From Bifidobacterium aerophilum (lineage in GTDB: Bacteria > Actinomycetota > Actinomycetes > Actinomycetales > Bifidobacteriaceae): a stretch of DNA of 64,000 bases. Positions 36,373 to 45,218 of the stretch are shown here, piece by piece. Each line of letters opens with the position of its first letter. The stretch's first letter is position 1. The translations under genes and the position numbers were made by a program. The DNA lies in contig NZ_WHZW01000017.1 in NCBI RefSeq assembly GCF_010667685.1, positions 1-64,000 of the forward strand, in the 5' to 3' direction. The notes beneath the pieces were generated by a model. That model did not search any database. It was not told the origin of the DNA and worked only from the letters and a program-made list of their open reading frames with translations.

Positions 36373-36420
36373 GGCCGCGTTCCGGCCGGTCGTAAGACCT
36401 GCCGGAACGCGGCCCTGAAG
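36373..36420. terminator. Hairpin between convergent genes
   Basis: A perfect 14-base inverted repeat GGCCGCGTTCCGGC / GCCGGAACGCGGCC. On the minus strand it is followed by TTTCG, so it may terminate the DUF5692 transcript. Confidence 0.6.
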
Positions 36421-36455
36421 TCACGCGACGCCGAATGACGGCAGTCGTGAGGAAA

Positions 36456-37430
36456 TCACGCAGCGCGGGCGATAGCCTGCTCGTAATCCTTCGTGCCCTT
36501 GAACACTTCCTGGATCCACGGGTTGACGCCCTGCTTCTTCGCGCGGACCAGGATGTAGCCGAGCGCGAGCACGTTCGCCACGAGCGCGATCAGGGACACC
36601 GTCAAGTTCACGTTCGGGTTGTTCACCGACTGCGTGGAGAACACCGAGTAGTCCTGGAACATCGGGAACACCTGGGCGAACATGCACCAGATCGCCAGCG
36701 TGTTCGCGCGGTTCTGGATCCAGCCGCCCTTGTTCCAGAAGAAGTTCGCGACGGTCGGGGCGAGCAGCAGCGCAAGGCCGCAGTACCACGAGTGCGTGGG
36801 CAGGCAGTTGTACGTGTAGCAGAAGTTCCACAGGTCGTACGCGACGATGAACACCCACGTCATGTCCGGCCAGAGCATGTCGTCCTTCTTCTTGGACACG
36901 TAGATGCCGAACCAGCCGGTCATGCAGGCGATGTTGATGATGCCGGCCACGCCGTTGAACACGTTGTGCCAGCCGCCCATGAGCGTCACGCCTTCGGTGG
37001 AGACCCAGGTGGTGCCCCACGCGCGGAACGCGGACTCGAAGTCGGAGACGACGGCGATGAGGATGTTGATCGCGACGATCACGAACGGGAAGCACTTGAA
37101 CCAGTCGGACTTGCCGATCTTGCCCCAGCGGTACTTGAGCGCCATGAAGCCGATGCAGCCGGCGGTGGCGGCGTACAGCTTCGCGTAGTGGAACCACGAC
37201 GTCATGTGCACGTAGGTCGGGTTGTTGAGCGCCCAGTCGGCGCCGGCCGCGGCCGCGACGTAGATGGTGACGAAGTAGACGGTCAGGATCGCGGGAACGA
37301 CGAGGAACGCGATGATGCCGCCGGTTTTGGTGCGTCGGGCGAGTTCGTTCGCGCCAATCAGGCAGCAGAACACGAGTATCCAGCCGATCCACTGCCACAC
37401 GGCGTTGTCACCATAGACCTGAAACAGCAT
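36456..37430 (-). CDS. DUF5692-family integral membrane protein
   Basis: A 324-aa multi-pass membrane protein with roughly nine hydrophobic segments (for example WIGWILVFCCLIGANEL, IIAFLVVPAILTVYFVTIYVA, TVSLIALVANVLALGYILV) and a short basic cytoplasmic tail. Aromatic-rich conserved-looking blocks such as WVFIVAYDLWNFCYTYNCLPTHSWYCGLALLLAP suggest a ligand path. I believe it belongs to the uncharacterised DUF5692 family. It is encoded directly after the lactonase and dehydrogenase genes of the rhamnose pathway, and has its own consensus promoter. A role in rhamnose or rhamnonate transport is a reasonable guess only. Confidence 0.8.
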   Translation of the reverse strand: MLFQVYGDNAVWQWIGWILVFCCLIGANELARRTKTGGIIAFLVVPAILTVYFVTIYVAAAAGADWALNNPTYVHMTSWFHYAKLYAATAGCIGFMALKYRWGKIGKSDWFKCFPFVIVAINILIAVVSDFESAFRAWGTTWVSTEGVTLMGGWHNVFNGVAGIINIACMTGWFGIYVSKKKDDMLWPDMTWVFIVAYDLWNFCYTYNCLPTHSWYCGLALLLAPTVANFFWNKGGWIQNRANTLAIWCMFAQVFPMFQDYSVFSTQSVNNPNVNLTVSLIALVANVLALGYILVRAKKQGVNPWIQEVFKGTKDYEQAIARAA

Positions 37431-37525
37431 GAGGGTCCTTTCCTTCTTCTCGATGCGCGCGGCGGGGCGCGGCCGGAAACGGCGCAGGACGGCCGTGGAA
37501 CGCTCCCCGTTGGGCGTGTTGACGA

Positions 37526-37578
37526 GATGTCAAATTTCTTGCGACATCGAGTATAGAAGGCGGTTGACAGTGTGTCAA
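37526..37578 (-). promoter_or_regulatory. Consensus promoter and two inverted repeats before the DUF5692 gene
   Basis: On the minus strand TTGACA (37573-37578), 17 bases, TATACT (37550-37555). The -35 lies in the perfect inverted repeat TTGACAGTGTGTCAA (37564-37578); a second repeat GATGTC...GACATC (37526-37548) lies just downstream of the -10. Both share a TGTC/GACA core, so one regulator may bind both. Confidence 0.65.
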
Positions 37579-37634
37579 TTCGTGTGGCGCGCTGACGGAA
37601 AGCGGGGGCGCGCGAAGGCGACGCGCCACCGCGA

Positions 37635-38588
37635 TCAGAACCGGTAGAACCGCCGCGCGTTGCCGACGAACATCGCGTCGCGCTCGCTTGAGGACATCGT
37701 CTCGACGCAGCGCGCGAACCCGTGGACGATGTCGGCGTACGTGCCGTGCAGCTTGTCGACGGGGAAGTTCGACGCGAACATCACACGGTCTGTGCCGAAC
37801 GCGTCCAGCACGGTGTACACGGCCGGCTTGATGCTTTCCAACGTCCAGCGATGGTCCATCGACGCGAGTCCGGAGATCTTGATCGCGCAGTTGTCGCGCC
37901 GGCCCAGCTCGCGCAGTCCGTCGTGCCACAGCTTCCAGCCGGCGAAGTCGCGGTCGGCCCACATGCCGGCGTGGTTGATCACGAACAGCGTGTCCGGGTG
38001 CGCGTCGATCACCTCGCAGGCGCGCCCGAACTGCGTCGGGTACAGCTGCATGTCGAAGCTCAGCCCGTACTTGCCGAGCAGTCCCAGCCCGGCCAGCCAC
38101 TGCGGATCGTCCATGTACGGCTTGTCGACGTAGTGGTACAGCGGATGGTCGTGCATGTTGAGGTTCTGCCTGAAGCCGCGCACGTCGCGGTACGACGCCT
38201 CGCGTTCGAGCAGCGGCTCGATGTCCGGCGCGCTCAGGTCGCCGCCGGCGACGATCCTGATCGGCCATCCGGACGTCTCGCCCATGCGCTGCACGGCCTC
38301 GATCTCGGCGATCGGGTCGTCGGCGTTGGCCTGCACGTGCACCGCGCCGAGCAGCTCGATCGGCGTGCCGTCCGTCTCGGCGGCGAGGTCGGCGGCCACG
38401 TAGTCGCCCGCGTCGAACAACGGATCCCACGGTCCTTCGAACGTGGGCGGCTTCGACCGGTTGAACCACGAGTACAGGCCGACCTCCATGAGATGCACGT
38501 GCGTGTCGATGAACGGCCGGGGCGCGGCAGCCTGCTCGGCCGTTTCCGGGATGATCGTGGCCAGTCGGTCGATGACGATTTCGCTCAT
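37635..38588 (-). CDS. Amidohydrolase-2 family lactonase (likely L-rhamnono-lactonase)
   Basis: A 317-aa TIM-barrel metal-dependent hydrolase with the N-terminal PFIDTHVHLMEVGLYSWFN metal motif, FVINHAGMWADRDFAGWKLWHDGLREL and VMFASNFPVDKLHGTY near the C-terminus. Members of this family open sugar lactones such as L-fucono- and L-rhamnono-lactone. The gene is flanked by an SDR dehydrogenase and lies 1.2 kb from L-rhamnonate dehydratase, so hydrolysis of L-rhamnono-lactone is the likely reaction. AGGAAC precedes the start. Confidence 0.85.
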   Translation of the reverse strand: MSEIVIDRLATIIPETAEQAAAPRPFIDTHVHLMEVGLYSWFNRSKPPTFEGPWDPLFDAGDYVAADLAAETDGTPIELLGAVHVQANADDPIAEIEAVQRMGETSGWPIRIVAGGDLSAPDIEPLLEREASYRDVRGFRQNLNMHDHPLYHYVDKPYMDDPQWLAGLGLLGKYGLSFDMQLYPTQFGRACEVIDAHPDTLFVINHAGMWADRDFAGWKLWHDGLRELGRRDNCAIKISGLASMDHRWTLESIKPAVYTVLDAFGTDRVMFASNFPVDKLHGTYADIVHGFARCVETMSSSERDAMFVGNARRFYRF

Positions 38589-38620
38589 ATGTGGGTTCCT
38601 GTCTGGCGGTGGAATGATGG

Positions 38621-38780
38621 GTGTTTCACCCCCTCAGTCAGCTACGCTGACAGCTCGTCCCGCAATTAAGGACGAGCTACGCTCGCGTTTCATTGGCTCG
38701 CCTGTCGGCTCGCACATTGCCTACAAACAGCTCTGCTGTTTGCTTGACGGCAATGTCCCTTCAGGGGGAGCTGGGGAGGG
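38621..38780. repeat. Dispersed intergenic repeat (CCCCCTCAGTC family), interrupted copy
   Basis: The left half CACCCCCTCAGTCAGCTACG with TGACAGCT (38628-38655) and the right half TTCAGGGGGAGCTGGGGAGG (from 38760) match the repeat copies at 13277 and 44931, but about 100 bases are inserted between them (38656-38757). The insert has its own small hairpins (AACAGCTCTGCTGTT; GACGAGCTACGCTCGC). It fills most of the gap between the lactonase and dehydrogenase genes. Confidence 0.75.
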
Positions 38781-38782
38781 GT

Positions 38783-39580
38783 CTACAGCACGGAACGGGT
38801 GTCGTTCTCGTACGAGTTGCGGCCCTGCCCGGTGGCGGCGGTCGTGCCGCCGTCGACCGGCACCACGAGTCCGGTCAGGTACGCGGCGTCGTCGGAGGCG
38901 AGGAACAGCGCGATGCCGGCGCAGTCCTCAGGCCGCCCGGTGCGGCCGAGCGCCACGCGGTCGAGATACGGCTGCACGCGCGCCGGGTCGGTCCACACCT
39001 CGCGGTTGATGTCGGTTTCGATGAAGCCGGGCGCGAACGCGTTGATGCGCACGCCCTTGGCGCCGTAGTCGAGCGCGACGCAGCGCACGAAGCCGTTCAT
39101 CGCGTGCTTGGTGGAGTTGTACGCGGTCTGGCCCCAGTCGCCGTACAGGCCGGAGACGGACGTGTCGACGACGATGTTGCCGTGCGACTTGATCAGGTGC
39201 GGCAACGCCTCCTTGGTCAGGTAGAACAGGCCGTCCATGTTGACGGCGAACAGCTTGTGCCACACCTCGTCGGAGACGTGCTCGATCTCGCCTCCCTCGA
39301 AGATGCCGGCGTTGGAGACGACCACGTCGAGCCGGCCGAATTCGTCGACGACGGAGCTGACGAGCTCGGCGACCTGCGCGTGGTCGGAGACGTCGGTGAT
39401 GTGCATGTGACCGCGTTCGTACCCGGCGATCGTCTCCTCGAGCGGGGCGGTGCGCTTGCCGACGGCGACGACGGTGGCGCCGTTGTCGAGGAACGCCCGC
39501 GTGATCGCGCGGCCGATGCCGGTGCCGCCGCCGGTGACGATGACGACCTTGCCTTCGAAACGGTACGTGTTGCTGGTCAT
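38783..39580 (-). CDS. SDR-family sugar dehydrogenase (likely L-rhamnose 1-dehydrogenase)
   Basis: A 265-aa short-chain dehydrogenase. The NAD(P)-binding motif VIVTGGGTGIGRAI is near the N-terminus, followed by VVVSNAGI, the catalytic Ser region DTSVSGLYGDWGQ and YNSTKHAM (Tyr and Lys), then PGFIETDIN. AAGGAG precedes the ATG at 39580. In this context it should oxidise L-rhamnose to L-rhamnono-lactone, the first step of the non-phosphorylating pathway; L-fucose is also possible. It is transcribed divergently from the dehydratase gene. Confidence 0.87.
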   Translation of the reverse strand: MTSNTYRFEGKVVIVTGGGTGIGRAITRAFLDNGATVVAVGKRTAPLEETIAGYERGHMHITDVSDHAQVAELVSSVVDEFGRLDVVVSNAGIFEGGEIEHVSDEVWHKLFAVNMDGLFYLTKEALPHLIKSHGNIVVDTSVSGLYGDWGQTAYNSTKHAMNGFVRCVALDYGAKGVRINAFAPGFIETDINREVWTDPARVQPYLDRVALGRTGRPEDCAGIALFLASDDAAYLTGLVVPVDGGTTAATGQGRNSYENDTRSVL

Positions 39581-39714
39581 GGGTGAAGCTCCTTCGGTTC
39601 GTGCGCGGGCGGTTGGCGGCGTTGCCGGTCGCGGCGCGGTGCGTTCGTGGCGGGCGGGCCGGCGCGGGGCGCGACGGTCCGTGCTACGCACCAGTTCACC
39701 ACAGTTGAAACACC

Positions 39715-39740
39715 GTCCCACATATAGGGATACCATCCCG
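39715..39740. promoter_or_regulatory. Candidate IclR operator in the divergent dehydrogenase/dehydratase promoter
   Basis: TCCC-ACATATA-GGGA overlaps GGGAT-ACC-ATCCC (39727-39739), two interlocked inverted repeats. A TTGAAA word 20 bases before is a possible -35 for the dehydratase gene. Confidence 0.45.
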
Positions 39741-39792
39741 CACGCTGTAGCGTAGGCGATATCCACACATTCCGCGACGGAGAGGAATCACC

Positions 39793-41019
39793 ATGACGTT
39801 GGCGCCATCACTGAAGCTGCCCACGATCACCGCGATCCGCGCCTACTCGATGGGCGGCGCGGCCGCCACCATCCACGGGCAGGGCGGCGGCGACTACCAC
39901 GACCAGGGCAAGGACCACTGGATCGACGACCACATCGCCACGCCGATGAGCAAGTACAAGGAATACGAGCAGTCCCGCCAGTCGTTCGGCATCAACGTGC
40001 TCGGCACGCTCGTCGTCGAGGTCGAGGCGTCCGACGGCACCACCGGCTTCGCGATCTCCACCGCCGGCACCGTCGGCTGCTTCATCGTCGAACACCACCT
40101 GTCCCGCTTCGTCGAAGGCAAGCGCGTCGACCAGATCAAGCTCATCCACGACCAGATGCTCAACGCCACGCTGTACTACTCCGGCGGAGGCGGCGTGGTC
40201 ATCAACACGATCTCGTGCGTCGACCTCGCGCTGTGGGACCTGTACGGCAAGGTGCTGAACCTGCCCGTCTACAAGCTGCTCGGCGGCGCGGTGCGCGACG
40301 AGATCCACTTCTACGCGACCGGCGCACGCCCCGACCTCGCCCAGAAGATGGGCTTCATCGGCGGCAAGCTGCCGACCCACTGGGGTCCGGCCGCCGGCGA
40401 CGAAGGCATCGCCAGGGACATCGCGACGCTCGCCGACATGCGCGAGAAGGTCGGCGACGACTTCTGGCTGATGTTCGACTGCTGGATGAGCCAGGACGTC
40501 AATTATGCGACCAAGCTCGCGCACGCCGCCGCGCCGTACAAGCTCAAGTGGATGGAGGAATGCTTCCCGCCGAACCAGATCGAGTCGTACCGCGAACTCA
40601 AGAAGCACATGCCGGCCGGTATGCTCATGACCACCGGCGAGCACACCGGCACGCTTGAGGCGTTCAAGGAACTGTCCGACGCGGGCGTCGACATCATCCA
40701 GCCCGACGTCGGCTGGTGCGGCGGCGTGACCTCGCTGTGCGAGATCGCGGCGATCGCCAAGGCGCGTGGACAGCTCGTCGTGCCGCACGGCTCGTCCGTC
40801 TACTCGCATCACGCGGTGATCACGTTCACGAACACGCCGTTCAGCGAGTTCCTCATGACCTCGCCGCACGCCGACAGCCTGCGCCCGCAGTTCGACCCGA
40901 TCCTGATCGGCGAGCCGGTGCCCGAAGGCGGCGTGATGACCGCCGAGCAGCTCGACAAGCCCGGCTTCGGCGTCGAGCTCAACCGCGACTGTCCGCTTGA
41001 GCGGCCGTTCACGCACTGA
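39793..41019 (+). CDS. rhmD: L-rhamnonate dehydratase
   Basis: A 408-aa enolase-superfamily enzyme that removes water from L-rhamnonate to give 2-keto-3-deoxy-L-rhamnonate. I recognise close similarity to E. coli YfaW/RhmD along the whole length: [25 protein letters not shown] at the N-terminus, [49 protein letters not shown], the metal-binding Asp/Glu residues, and [31 protein letters not shown] with the catalytic His. GAGAGGA precedes the start. Its function makes the identity of the neighbouring dehydrogenase, lactonase and aldolase much firmer. Confidence 0.96.
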   Translation: MTLAPSLKLPTITAIRAYSMGGAAATIHGQGGGDYHDQGKDHWIDDHIATPMSKYKEYEQSRQSFGINVLGTLVVEVEASDGTTGFAISTAGTVGCFIVEHHLSRFVEGKRVDQIKLIHDQMLNATLYYSGGGGVVINTISCVDLALWDLYGKVLNLPVYKLLGGAVRDEIHFYATGARPDLAQKMGFIGGKLPTHWGPAAGDEGIARDIATLADMREKVGDDFWLMFDCWMSQDVNYATKLAHAAAPYKLKWMEECFPPNQIESYRELKKHMPAGMLMTTGEHTGTLEAFKELSDAGVDIIQPDVGWCGGVTSLCEIAAIAKARGQLVVPHGSSVYSHHAVITFTNTPFSEFLMTSPHADSLRPQFDPILIGEPVPEGGVMTAEQLDKPGFGVELNRDCPLERPFTH

Positions 41020-41032
41020 TTCGTCATTGTCT

Positions 41033-41059
41033 GGGCTCCCTCGCCAAGAGAGGGAGCCC
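41033..41059 (+). other. Hairpin between rhmD and the aldolase gene
   Basis: Perfect 10-base inverted repeat GGGCTCCCTC / GAGGGAGCCC with a 7-base loop and no T run, in the 66-base gap within the operon. It could reduce readthrough or stabilise the upstream message. Confidence 0.6.
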
Positions 41060-41085
41060 GGCATCGTCGCAAAGGAGCTTCATCC

Positions 41086-41880
41086 ATGACTTCCGTACCG
41101 CTGCCGCACAACCCGTTCAAGGCGGCGCTCAAGGCCGCCGCGACCGCGACCGATCCCGCCGCCCGACCGCAGCTCAAGGGCCTGTGGATCGCGATGGGAT
41201 CGTCCACCTCTATCGAGATCGCCGCCGAAATCGGCTACGACTGGCTGCTCATCGACGGCGAGCACGGCCCGAACGACCTCACCGGCATCCTCGCCCAGCT
41301 GCGCGCCTGTCACGGTTACCCGACCACGCCGATCGTGCGCCCGGCTGCGGCCGATCCGGTGCTCATCAAGCAGGTGCTCGACCTCGGCGCGCAGACGCTG
41401 CTCGTCCCGATGGTCAACACGCGCGAGGAGGCCGAGCTCATGGTCCGCGCGGTCGAATACGCGCCCTCGGGCATTCGCGGCGTCGGCGGCGTGATCGCCC
41501 GATCCGGCCGCTGGGGCCTCATCCCGGACTACATGGCCACCGCCCGCGACGAGATCTGCCTGATCGTGCAGGTCGAATCGCGCGAGGCGCTCGACAACAT
41601 CGACGAGATCGCCGCCGTGGACGGCATCGACGGCGTCTTCATCGGGCCCGCCGACCTGTCCGCCTCGCTCGGGCACCCGGACGACGCCGGCGCGATCCAG
41701 GACGAGATCCACCGCGCGTTCGACATGATCGCCTCCCACGGCAAGGCGATCGGCTCGCTCGCCTTCGACCCGGCCACCGCCCGCAAGTACTTCGAGTGGG
41801 GCGCGTCGTTCGTCGCCGTCGCCGGCGACACCGACGTGTACGTGCGCGGACTGGCCGCCGAACTCGAACAGTACCGGTGA
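41086..41880 (+). CDS. rhmA: 2-keto-3-deoxy-L-rhamnonate aldolase
   Basis: A 264-aa class II aldolase of the HpcH/HpaI family (E. coli YfaU/RhmA type) that splits 2-keto-3-deoxy-L-rhamnonate into pyruvate and L-lactaldehyde. Family blocks are clear: GLWIAMGSSTSIEIAAEIGYDWLLIDGEHGPND, GAQTLLVPMVNTREEAELMVRAVEYAPSGIRGVGG and metal-binding VQVESREALDNIDEIAAVDGIDGVFIGPADLSASLGHP. AAAGGAG precedes the ATG. L-lactaldehyde would be reduced to 1,2-propanediol by an enzyme not in this window. Confidence 0.94.
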   Translation: MTSVPLPHNPFKAALKAAATATDPAARPQLKGLWIAMGSSTSIEIAAEIGYDWLLIDGEHGPNDLTGILAQLRACHGYPTTPIVRPAAADPVLIKQVLDLGAQTLLVPMVNTREEAELMVRAVEYAPSGIRGVGGVIARSGRWGLIPDYMATARDEICLIVQVESREALDNIDEIAAVDGIDGVFIGPADLSASLGHPDDAGAIQDEIHRAFDMIASHGKAIGSLAFDPATARKYFEWGASFVAVAGDTDVYVRGLAAELEQYR

Positions 41881-41908
41881 CCGTCCGAGCGGCGTATCGT
41901 GAGAAACC

Positions 41909-42697
41909 ATGACCCGAACCGATGAGCCCGCCATCCCCGGTGCGCAGACCCTGATCAATGGCATCGCCGTGCTCAAGGCCGTCGCCGCCGGGGCGCGCAC
42001 GCTCGCCGACCTCACCGAGACGACCGGCCTGAGCCGCAGCACCACGCACCGGCTCGTGCAGGCGCTGCGCGCCGAACGCATGCTGCGCGACACCGTCGAA
42101 GGCGCACTCGCCCTCGGCCCGGCGCTCATCGAACTCGGATTCCAGGCGCGCGAGGACATCTCCATCCCCGCCATCGCGCGCCCCTACCTGCTCGACCTGT
42201 CCGACCTCACCCGGGACACCATCCACCTCGCCGCCGAAGATGCCGGCGAAACGCTGTACCTCGACAAGATCCGCGGCAGCCGCACCATCGAGATCCGCTC
42301 GTGGCCGGGATGCCGCATGCCGCTGACCTACACCGGCATCGGCAAGGCGCTGCTGCTCGACCGGCCCGACCGCTGGGAAAGCCAGTACCTCGCCGACCGC
42401 GAACGCATGGAACGCCAGCCCGAACACGACTATTCCGGCGCGGCCGCGTTCGCGCGCGCCATGGAACGCTACGCCGCACAGGGATACGCCTACGACCTGG
42501 AGGAGAACGAGGCCGGCGTGCGCTGCATCGCCGCACCCGTGCGCGACGCGGCCGGCACGATCGCCTGCGCGATCTCCGTCTCCAGTTTCAAGACCTTCAT
42601 GCCCACCGACCGCATGCACCGGCTCGGGCCCGTCGTGCGCGACGCGGCCGACGCCATTTCGCGCGAACTCGGATGGAACGGGCAGCCGACGCGTTAA
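41909..42697 (+). CDS. IclR-family regulator of rhamnose catabolism
   Basis: A 262-aa IclR regulator. The winged helix (LINGIAVLKAVAAGARTLADLTETTGLSRSTTHRLVQALRAERML) is followed by a GAF-like effector domain (ETLYLDKIRGSRTIEIRSWPGCRMPLTYTGIGKALLLD; GVRCIAAPVRDAAGTIACAISVS). It starts 28 bases after the aldolase stop, in the position of E. coli YfaX. It is the likely local regulator, sensing a pathway intermediate. Confidence 0.92.
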   Translation: MTRTDEPAIPGAQTLINGIAVLKAVAAGARTLADLTETTGLSRSTTHRLVQALRAERMLRDTVEGALALGPALIELGFQAREDISIPAIARPYLLDLSDLTRDTIHLAAEDAGETLYLDKIRGSRTIEIRSWPGCRMPLTYTGIGKALLLDRPDRWESQYLADRERMERQPEHDYSGAAAFARAMERYAAQGYAYDLEENEAGVRCIAAPVRDAAGTIACAISVSSFKTFMPTDRMHRLGPVVRDAADAISRELGWNGQPTR

Positions 42698-42782
42698 GGT
42701 GCGTTAAGGTAAAGGCGAGCGGGGATGCGCCCGCGTGGCCGCACGAGGACGGGTGCGGCGGACCGAGGGAGGAGGACCGGAC

Positions 42783-43499
42783 ATGTTCACCGTGGCGGTG
42801 GTCGAGGACGACGAGAACGCGGCGGCGCGCCTGCGCGCGTGCCTGAAGCAATACGAGAACGACCATACCGGCGTGCGGTTCGACGTGACCGAATTCCGCG
42901 AGCCGACGAGCTTCCTCGAACCGTACAGCGCCAACTGGGACATCGTGTTCATGGACATCGAAATGCCGAACATGGACGGGCTGGAAGCAGCGCACCGCCT
43001 GCGCGAACTCGACTCCAAGACGATCCTCATGTTCGTGACGAACATGGCGCAGTTCGCCGCCAAAGGCTACGAGGTGGACGCGCTCGACTACATCATCAAA
43101 CCGTTCGCCTATCCCGACTTCGAACGCAAGCTCGCCCGCGCGCTGCGGCTGGCGCAGGCCGACGGCGAATCCCTGCTGGTCAGCCAGCGCGGCAGCTCGC
43201 GACGCATCGCGCTGCGCGACATCAGCTACATCGAAATCCGCGCGCACAACCTCGAATACCACACCGATTCCGGCACGATCAGCGCGTACGGCTCGCTGCA
43301 GGACATCGAGGACCGTCTGTCGGGCAGCGGGTTCATGCGCTGCGGCAAGCCGTACCTGGTCAGCAGCCGTCACGTCGCGCAGGTCGCGGGGGACACGGTC
43401 ACGCTGACGGACGGCACGCAGCTGCCAATCGGACGCGCCTACCGCAAGTCGTTCATGCTCGCGCTCGCCGAGAACCTGGGGAACGACCGTGTTCGCTGA
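42783..43499 (+). CDS. LytTR-family response regulator (system 1)
   Basis: A 238-aa regulator of the AgrA/LytR type. The receiver domain contains FTVAVVEDDENAAARLRAC, the phospho-Asp in DIVFMDIEMPNMDG and the conserved Lys in DYIIKPF; the C-terminal LytTR DNA-binding domain has RIALRDISYIEIRAHNLEYHT and FMRCGKPYLVSSRHV. GGGAGGAGG precedes the ATG. It overlaps the kinase gene by 11 bases. The receiver domain is nearly the same as that of the regulator at 54921. LytTR proteins bind direct repeats about 11 bases apart, not tested here. Confidence 0.93.
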   Translation: MFTVAVVEDDENAAARLRACLKQYENDHTGVRFDVTEFREPTSFLEPYSANWDIVFMDIEMPNMDGLEAAHRLRELDSKTILMFVTNMAQFAAKGYEVDALDYIIKPFAYPDFERKLARALRLAQADGESLLVSQRGSSRRIALRDISYIEIRAHNLEYHTDSGTISAYGSLQDIEDRLSGSGFMRCGKPYLVSSRHVAQVAGDTVTLTDGTQLPIGRAYRKSFMLALAENLGNDRVR

Positions 43500-44928
43500 G
43501 ATCGCGTCCGCCGCGGTGTCGGCCGCCGTTGCGGCGATGACGATGATTCCGACGATGACGTCCGGCGCGGCCATCGCGTCCATCTCGGCCTTCGAGACGG
43601 TGCTGGTCGGTGGGTTCCGCACGTTCGGCGAGATGCTGCTCTGGTTCTTCTCCGCCAACGGCTACGTGATCGAGATCCTCGTCACCGCGGAAATGTTCAC
43701 TTGGTGGATCGAACGGCGGACGCGCTGGCGGCTGCGGCTGGCCGTGTGCGTGCTCGCGATGATCGCCGTGGCGACGACGATGGCCGCGTTCAACCAGCCG
43801 CAGGACGCGCTCGGCCAGATCGCGCGGCTCGTGCTGCTGGACGCGCTGTGCTTCGTCGCGCTGACCGTGTGCCGCAGGCTCGACGTGACGCAGGGGCTGT
43901 TCTACACGGCGGCCGTCGTCGGACTGCAGCACCTGGCCTACGGCGGCTCGCAGATCGTGATGGGCGTGGTCCATGTCGTGACGCATATCCGCGACGATGC
44001 GATGGACCTGTGGCTGTACCCGGTCTCGTTCGCGGCGCTGCTGGCCGCATGGTACTGGCTGTTCTCCCGGCCCATGCAGGGCCATGTGCCGCAGGGGCTC
44101 GCCGACAGCCACGTCGTGCCGCTGCTCATCGGCGTGGTGCTCAGCGTGGACGTGTTCTCCTGCCTGTTCGACTATTTCACGGCCGACGCCGGCATCGGCA
44201 TCAACATCTACGCGTACATGATGTTCATCCTCACCCGCACCGTGCTGTGCGCGTTTCTGCTGCTCATGCAGCGCGAGATCGTCATGCGCGAGGCCGCGCA
44301 GCGCGACGGCGAGGTGCTCAAGCAGCTGCTGTACCAGCAGAAGTCGCAGCTGGCCGCCGACAAGCAGACCATCGACCTGATCAACGTGAAGACGCACGAC
44401 CTCAAGAAGCAGCTGAACATGCTCGGCGGACGCATCCCGGCCGAGGAGATCGAGGAGCTGCGCGGGCTGGTCGGCATCTACGATTCGTCGGTGCGCACCG
44501 GCAACGAGGCGCTCGACGTGCTGCTGGCGAACAAGTCGCTGGTGTGCGAGCAGAAGCACATCCAGTTCGACCGGATGATCGACGGCGCCAGCCTGAAGTT
44601 CATGAAGCCGGCCGACATCTACTCGCTGTTCGGTAACGCCGTCGACAACGCGATCGAGGCGGCGGGCGCGGTGGCCGACCCGTCGCGGCGGTACATCCGC
44701 ATGAAGGTGCGCGCCGAGGCCGGGATGCTCGTGGCGCACGTGGAGAACCCGTACGACGGCGAGCGGCGCTTCGAGAACGGCCTGCCGGTCACCACGAAGG
44801 ACGACAAGCGCTACCACGGCTTCGGCGTGCGGTCGATGCGCATGATCGTGGAGCAGTACGACGGCGTGCTGTCCGCGAAGGCCGAGGACGGCGTGTTCAC
44901 GGTGAACATTCTTATTCCCGTGCCGTAG
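43489..44928 (+). CDS. GHKL sensor histidine kinase (system 1)
   Basis: A 479-aa membrane sensor. The N-terminal half has about six membrane segments; the C-terminal half has a coiled linker, the likely phospho-acceptor region INVKTHDLKKQLNML, and a GHKL ATPase domain (SLFGNAVDNAIEAAGAV; FGVRSMRMIVEQYDG). It resembles AgrC-type kinases that sense small ligands or peptides. GTG start at 43489 inside the end of the regulator gene, with CTGGGGA upstream. Placed between rhamnose catabolism and the rhamnosidase, it may control the glycosidase block. Confidence 0.9.
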   Translation: MFAEIASAAVSAAVAAMTMIPTMTSGAAIASISAFETVLVGGFRTFGEMLLWFFSANGYVIEILVTAEMFTWWIERRTRWRLRLAVCVLAMIAVATTMAAFNQPQDALGQIARLVLLDALCFVALTVCRRLDVTQGLFYTAAVVGLQHLAYGGSQIVMGVVHVVTHIRDDAMDLWLYPVSFAALLAAWYWLFSRPMQGHVPQGLADSHVVPLLIGVVLSVDVFSCLFDYFTADAGIGINIYAYMMFILTRTVLCAFLLLMQREIVMREAAQRDGEVLKQLLYQQKSQLAADKQTIDLINVKTHDLKKQLNMLGGRIPAEEIEELRGLVGIYDSSVRTGNEALDVLLANKSLVCEQKHIQFDRMIDGASLKFMKPADIYSLFGNAVDNAIEAAGAVADPSRRYIRMKVRAEAGMLVAHVENPYDGERRFENGLPVTTKDDKRYHGFGVRSMRMIVEQYDGVLSAKAEDGVFTVNILIPVP

Positions 44929-44930
44929 CG

Positions 44931-44998
44931 GGTGTGACCCCCTCAGTCGCCTGCGGCGACAGCTCCCCCTGGTAGGGGGCGCAGCAATAAAGGGGAGC
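44931..44998. repeat. Dispersed intergenic repeat (CCCCCTCAGTC family), copy 4
   Basis: GTGTGACCCCCTCAGTCGCCTGCGGCGACAGCTCCCCCTGG followed by TAGGGGGCGCAG. It lies directly after the kinase stop and its hairpins could also act as the transcript end. 44999-45218 shows nothing further beyond the ribosome binding site of the next gene. Confidence 0.8.
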
Positions 44999-45218
44999 GT
45001 CACCGCCGATGTCGTTTGTGGGGTGAAAAACGCATCTTGTGATGGCCGCGTGGCGGATGCGCCCGGCGTGCGCTTGACTGAATATCACAAGGTTTCCAAC
45101 GACCGGAAATCGGTGAGGACGAGACGACGCGGACCATGACGGTCCGGTTCGCCACAGTCGAAAGAGACACAGTCGAGAGAGACACGAGTCGCGAGACACG
45201 ACAAGGAAGGGTGACGTC

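Noticed and set aside
37635-41880. Reading the deoxy-sugar genes as an L-fucose pathway
   Set aside because: The dehydratase matches the L-rhamnonate dehydratase signature and the aldolase plus IclR order matches the E. coli rhamnonate operon; a GH78 gene lies nearby and no fucosidase does. Dual use is still possible.
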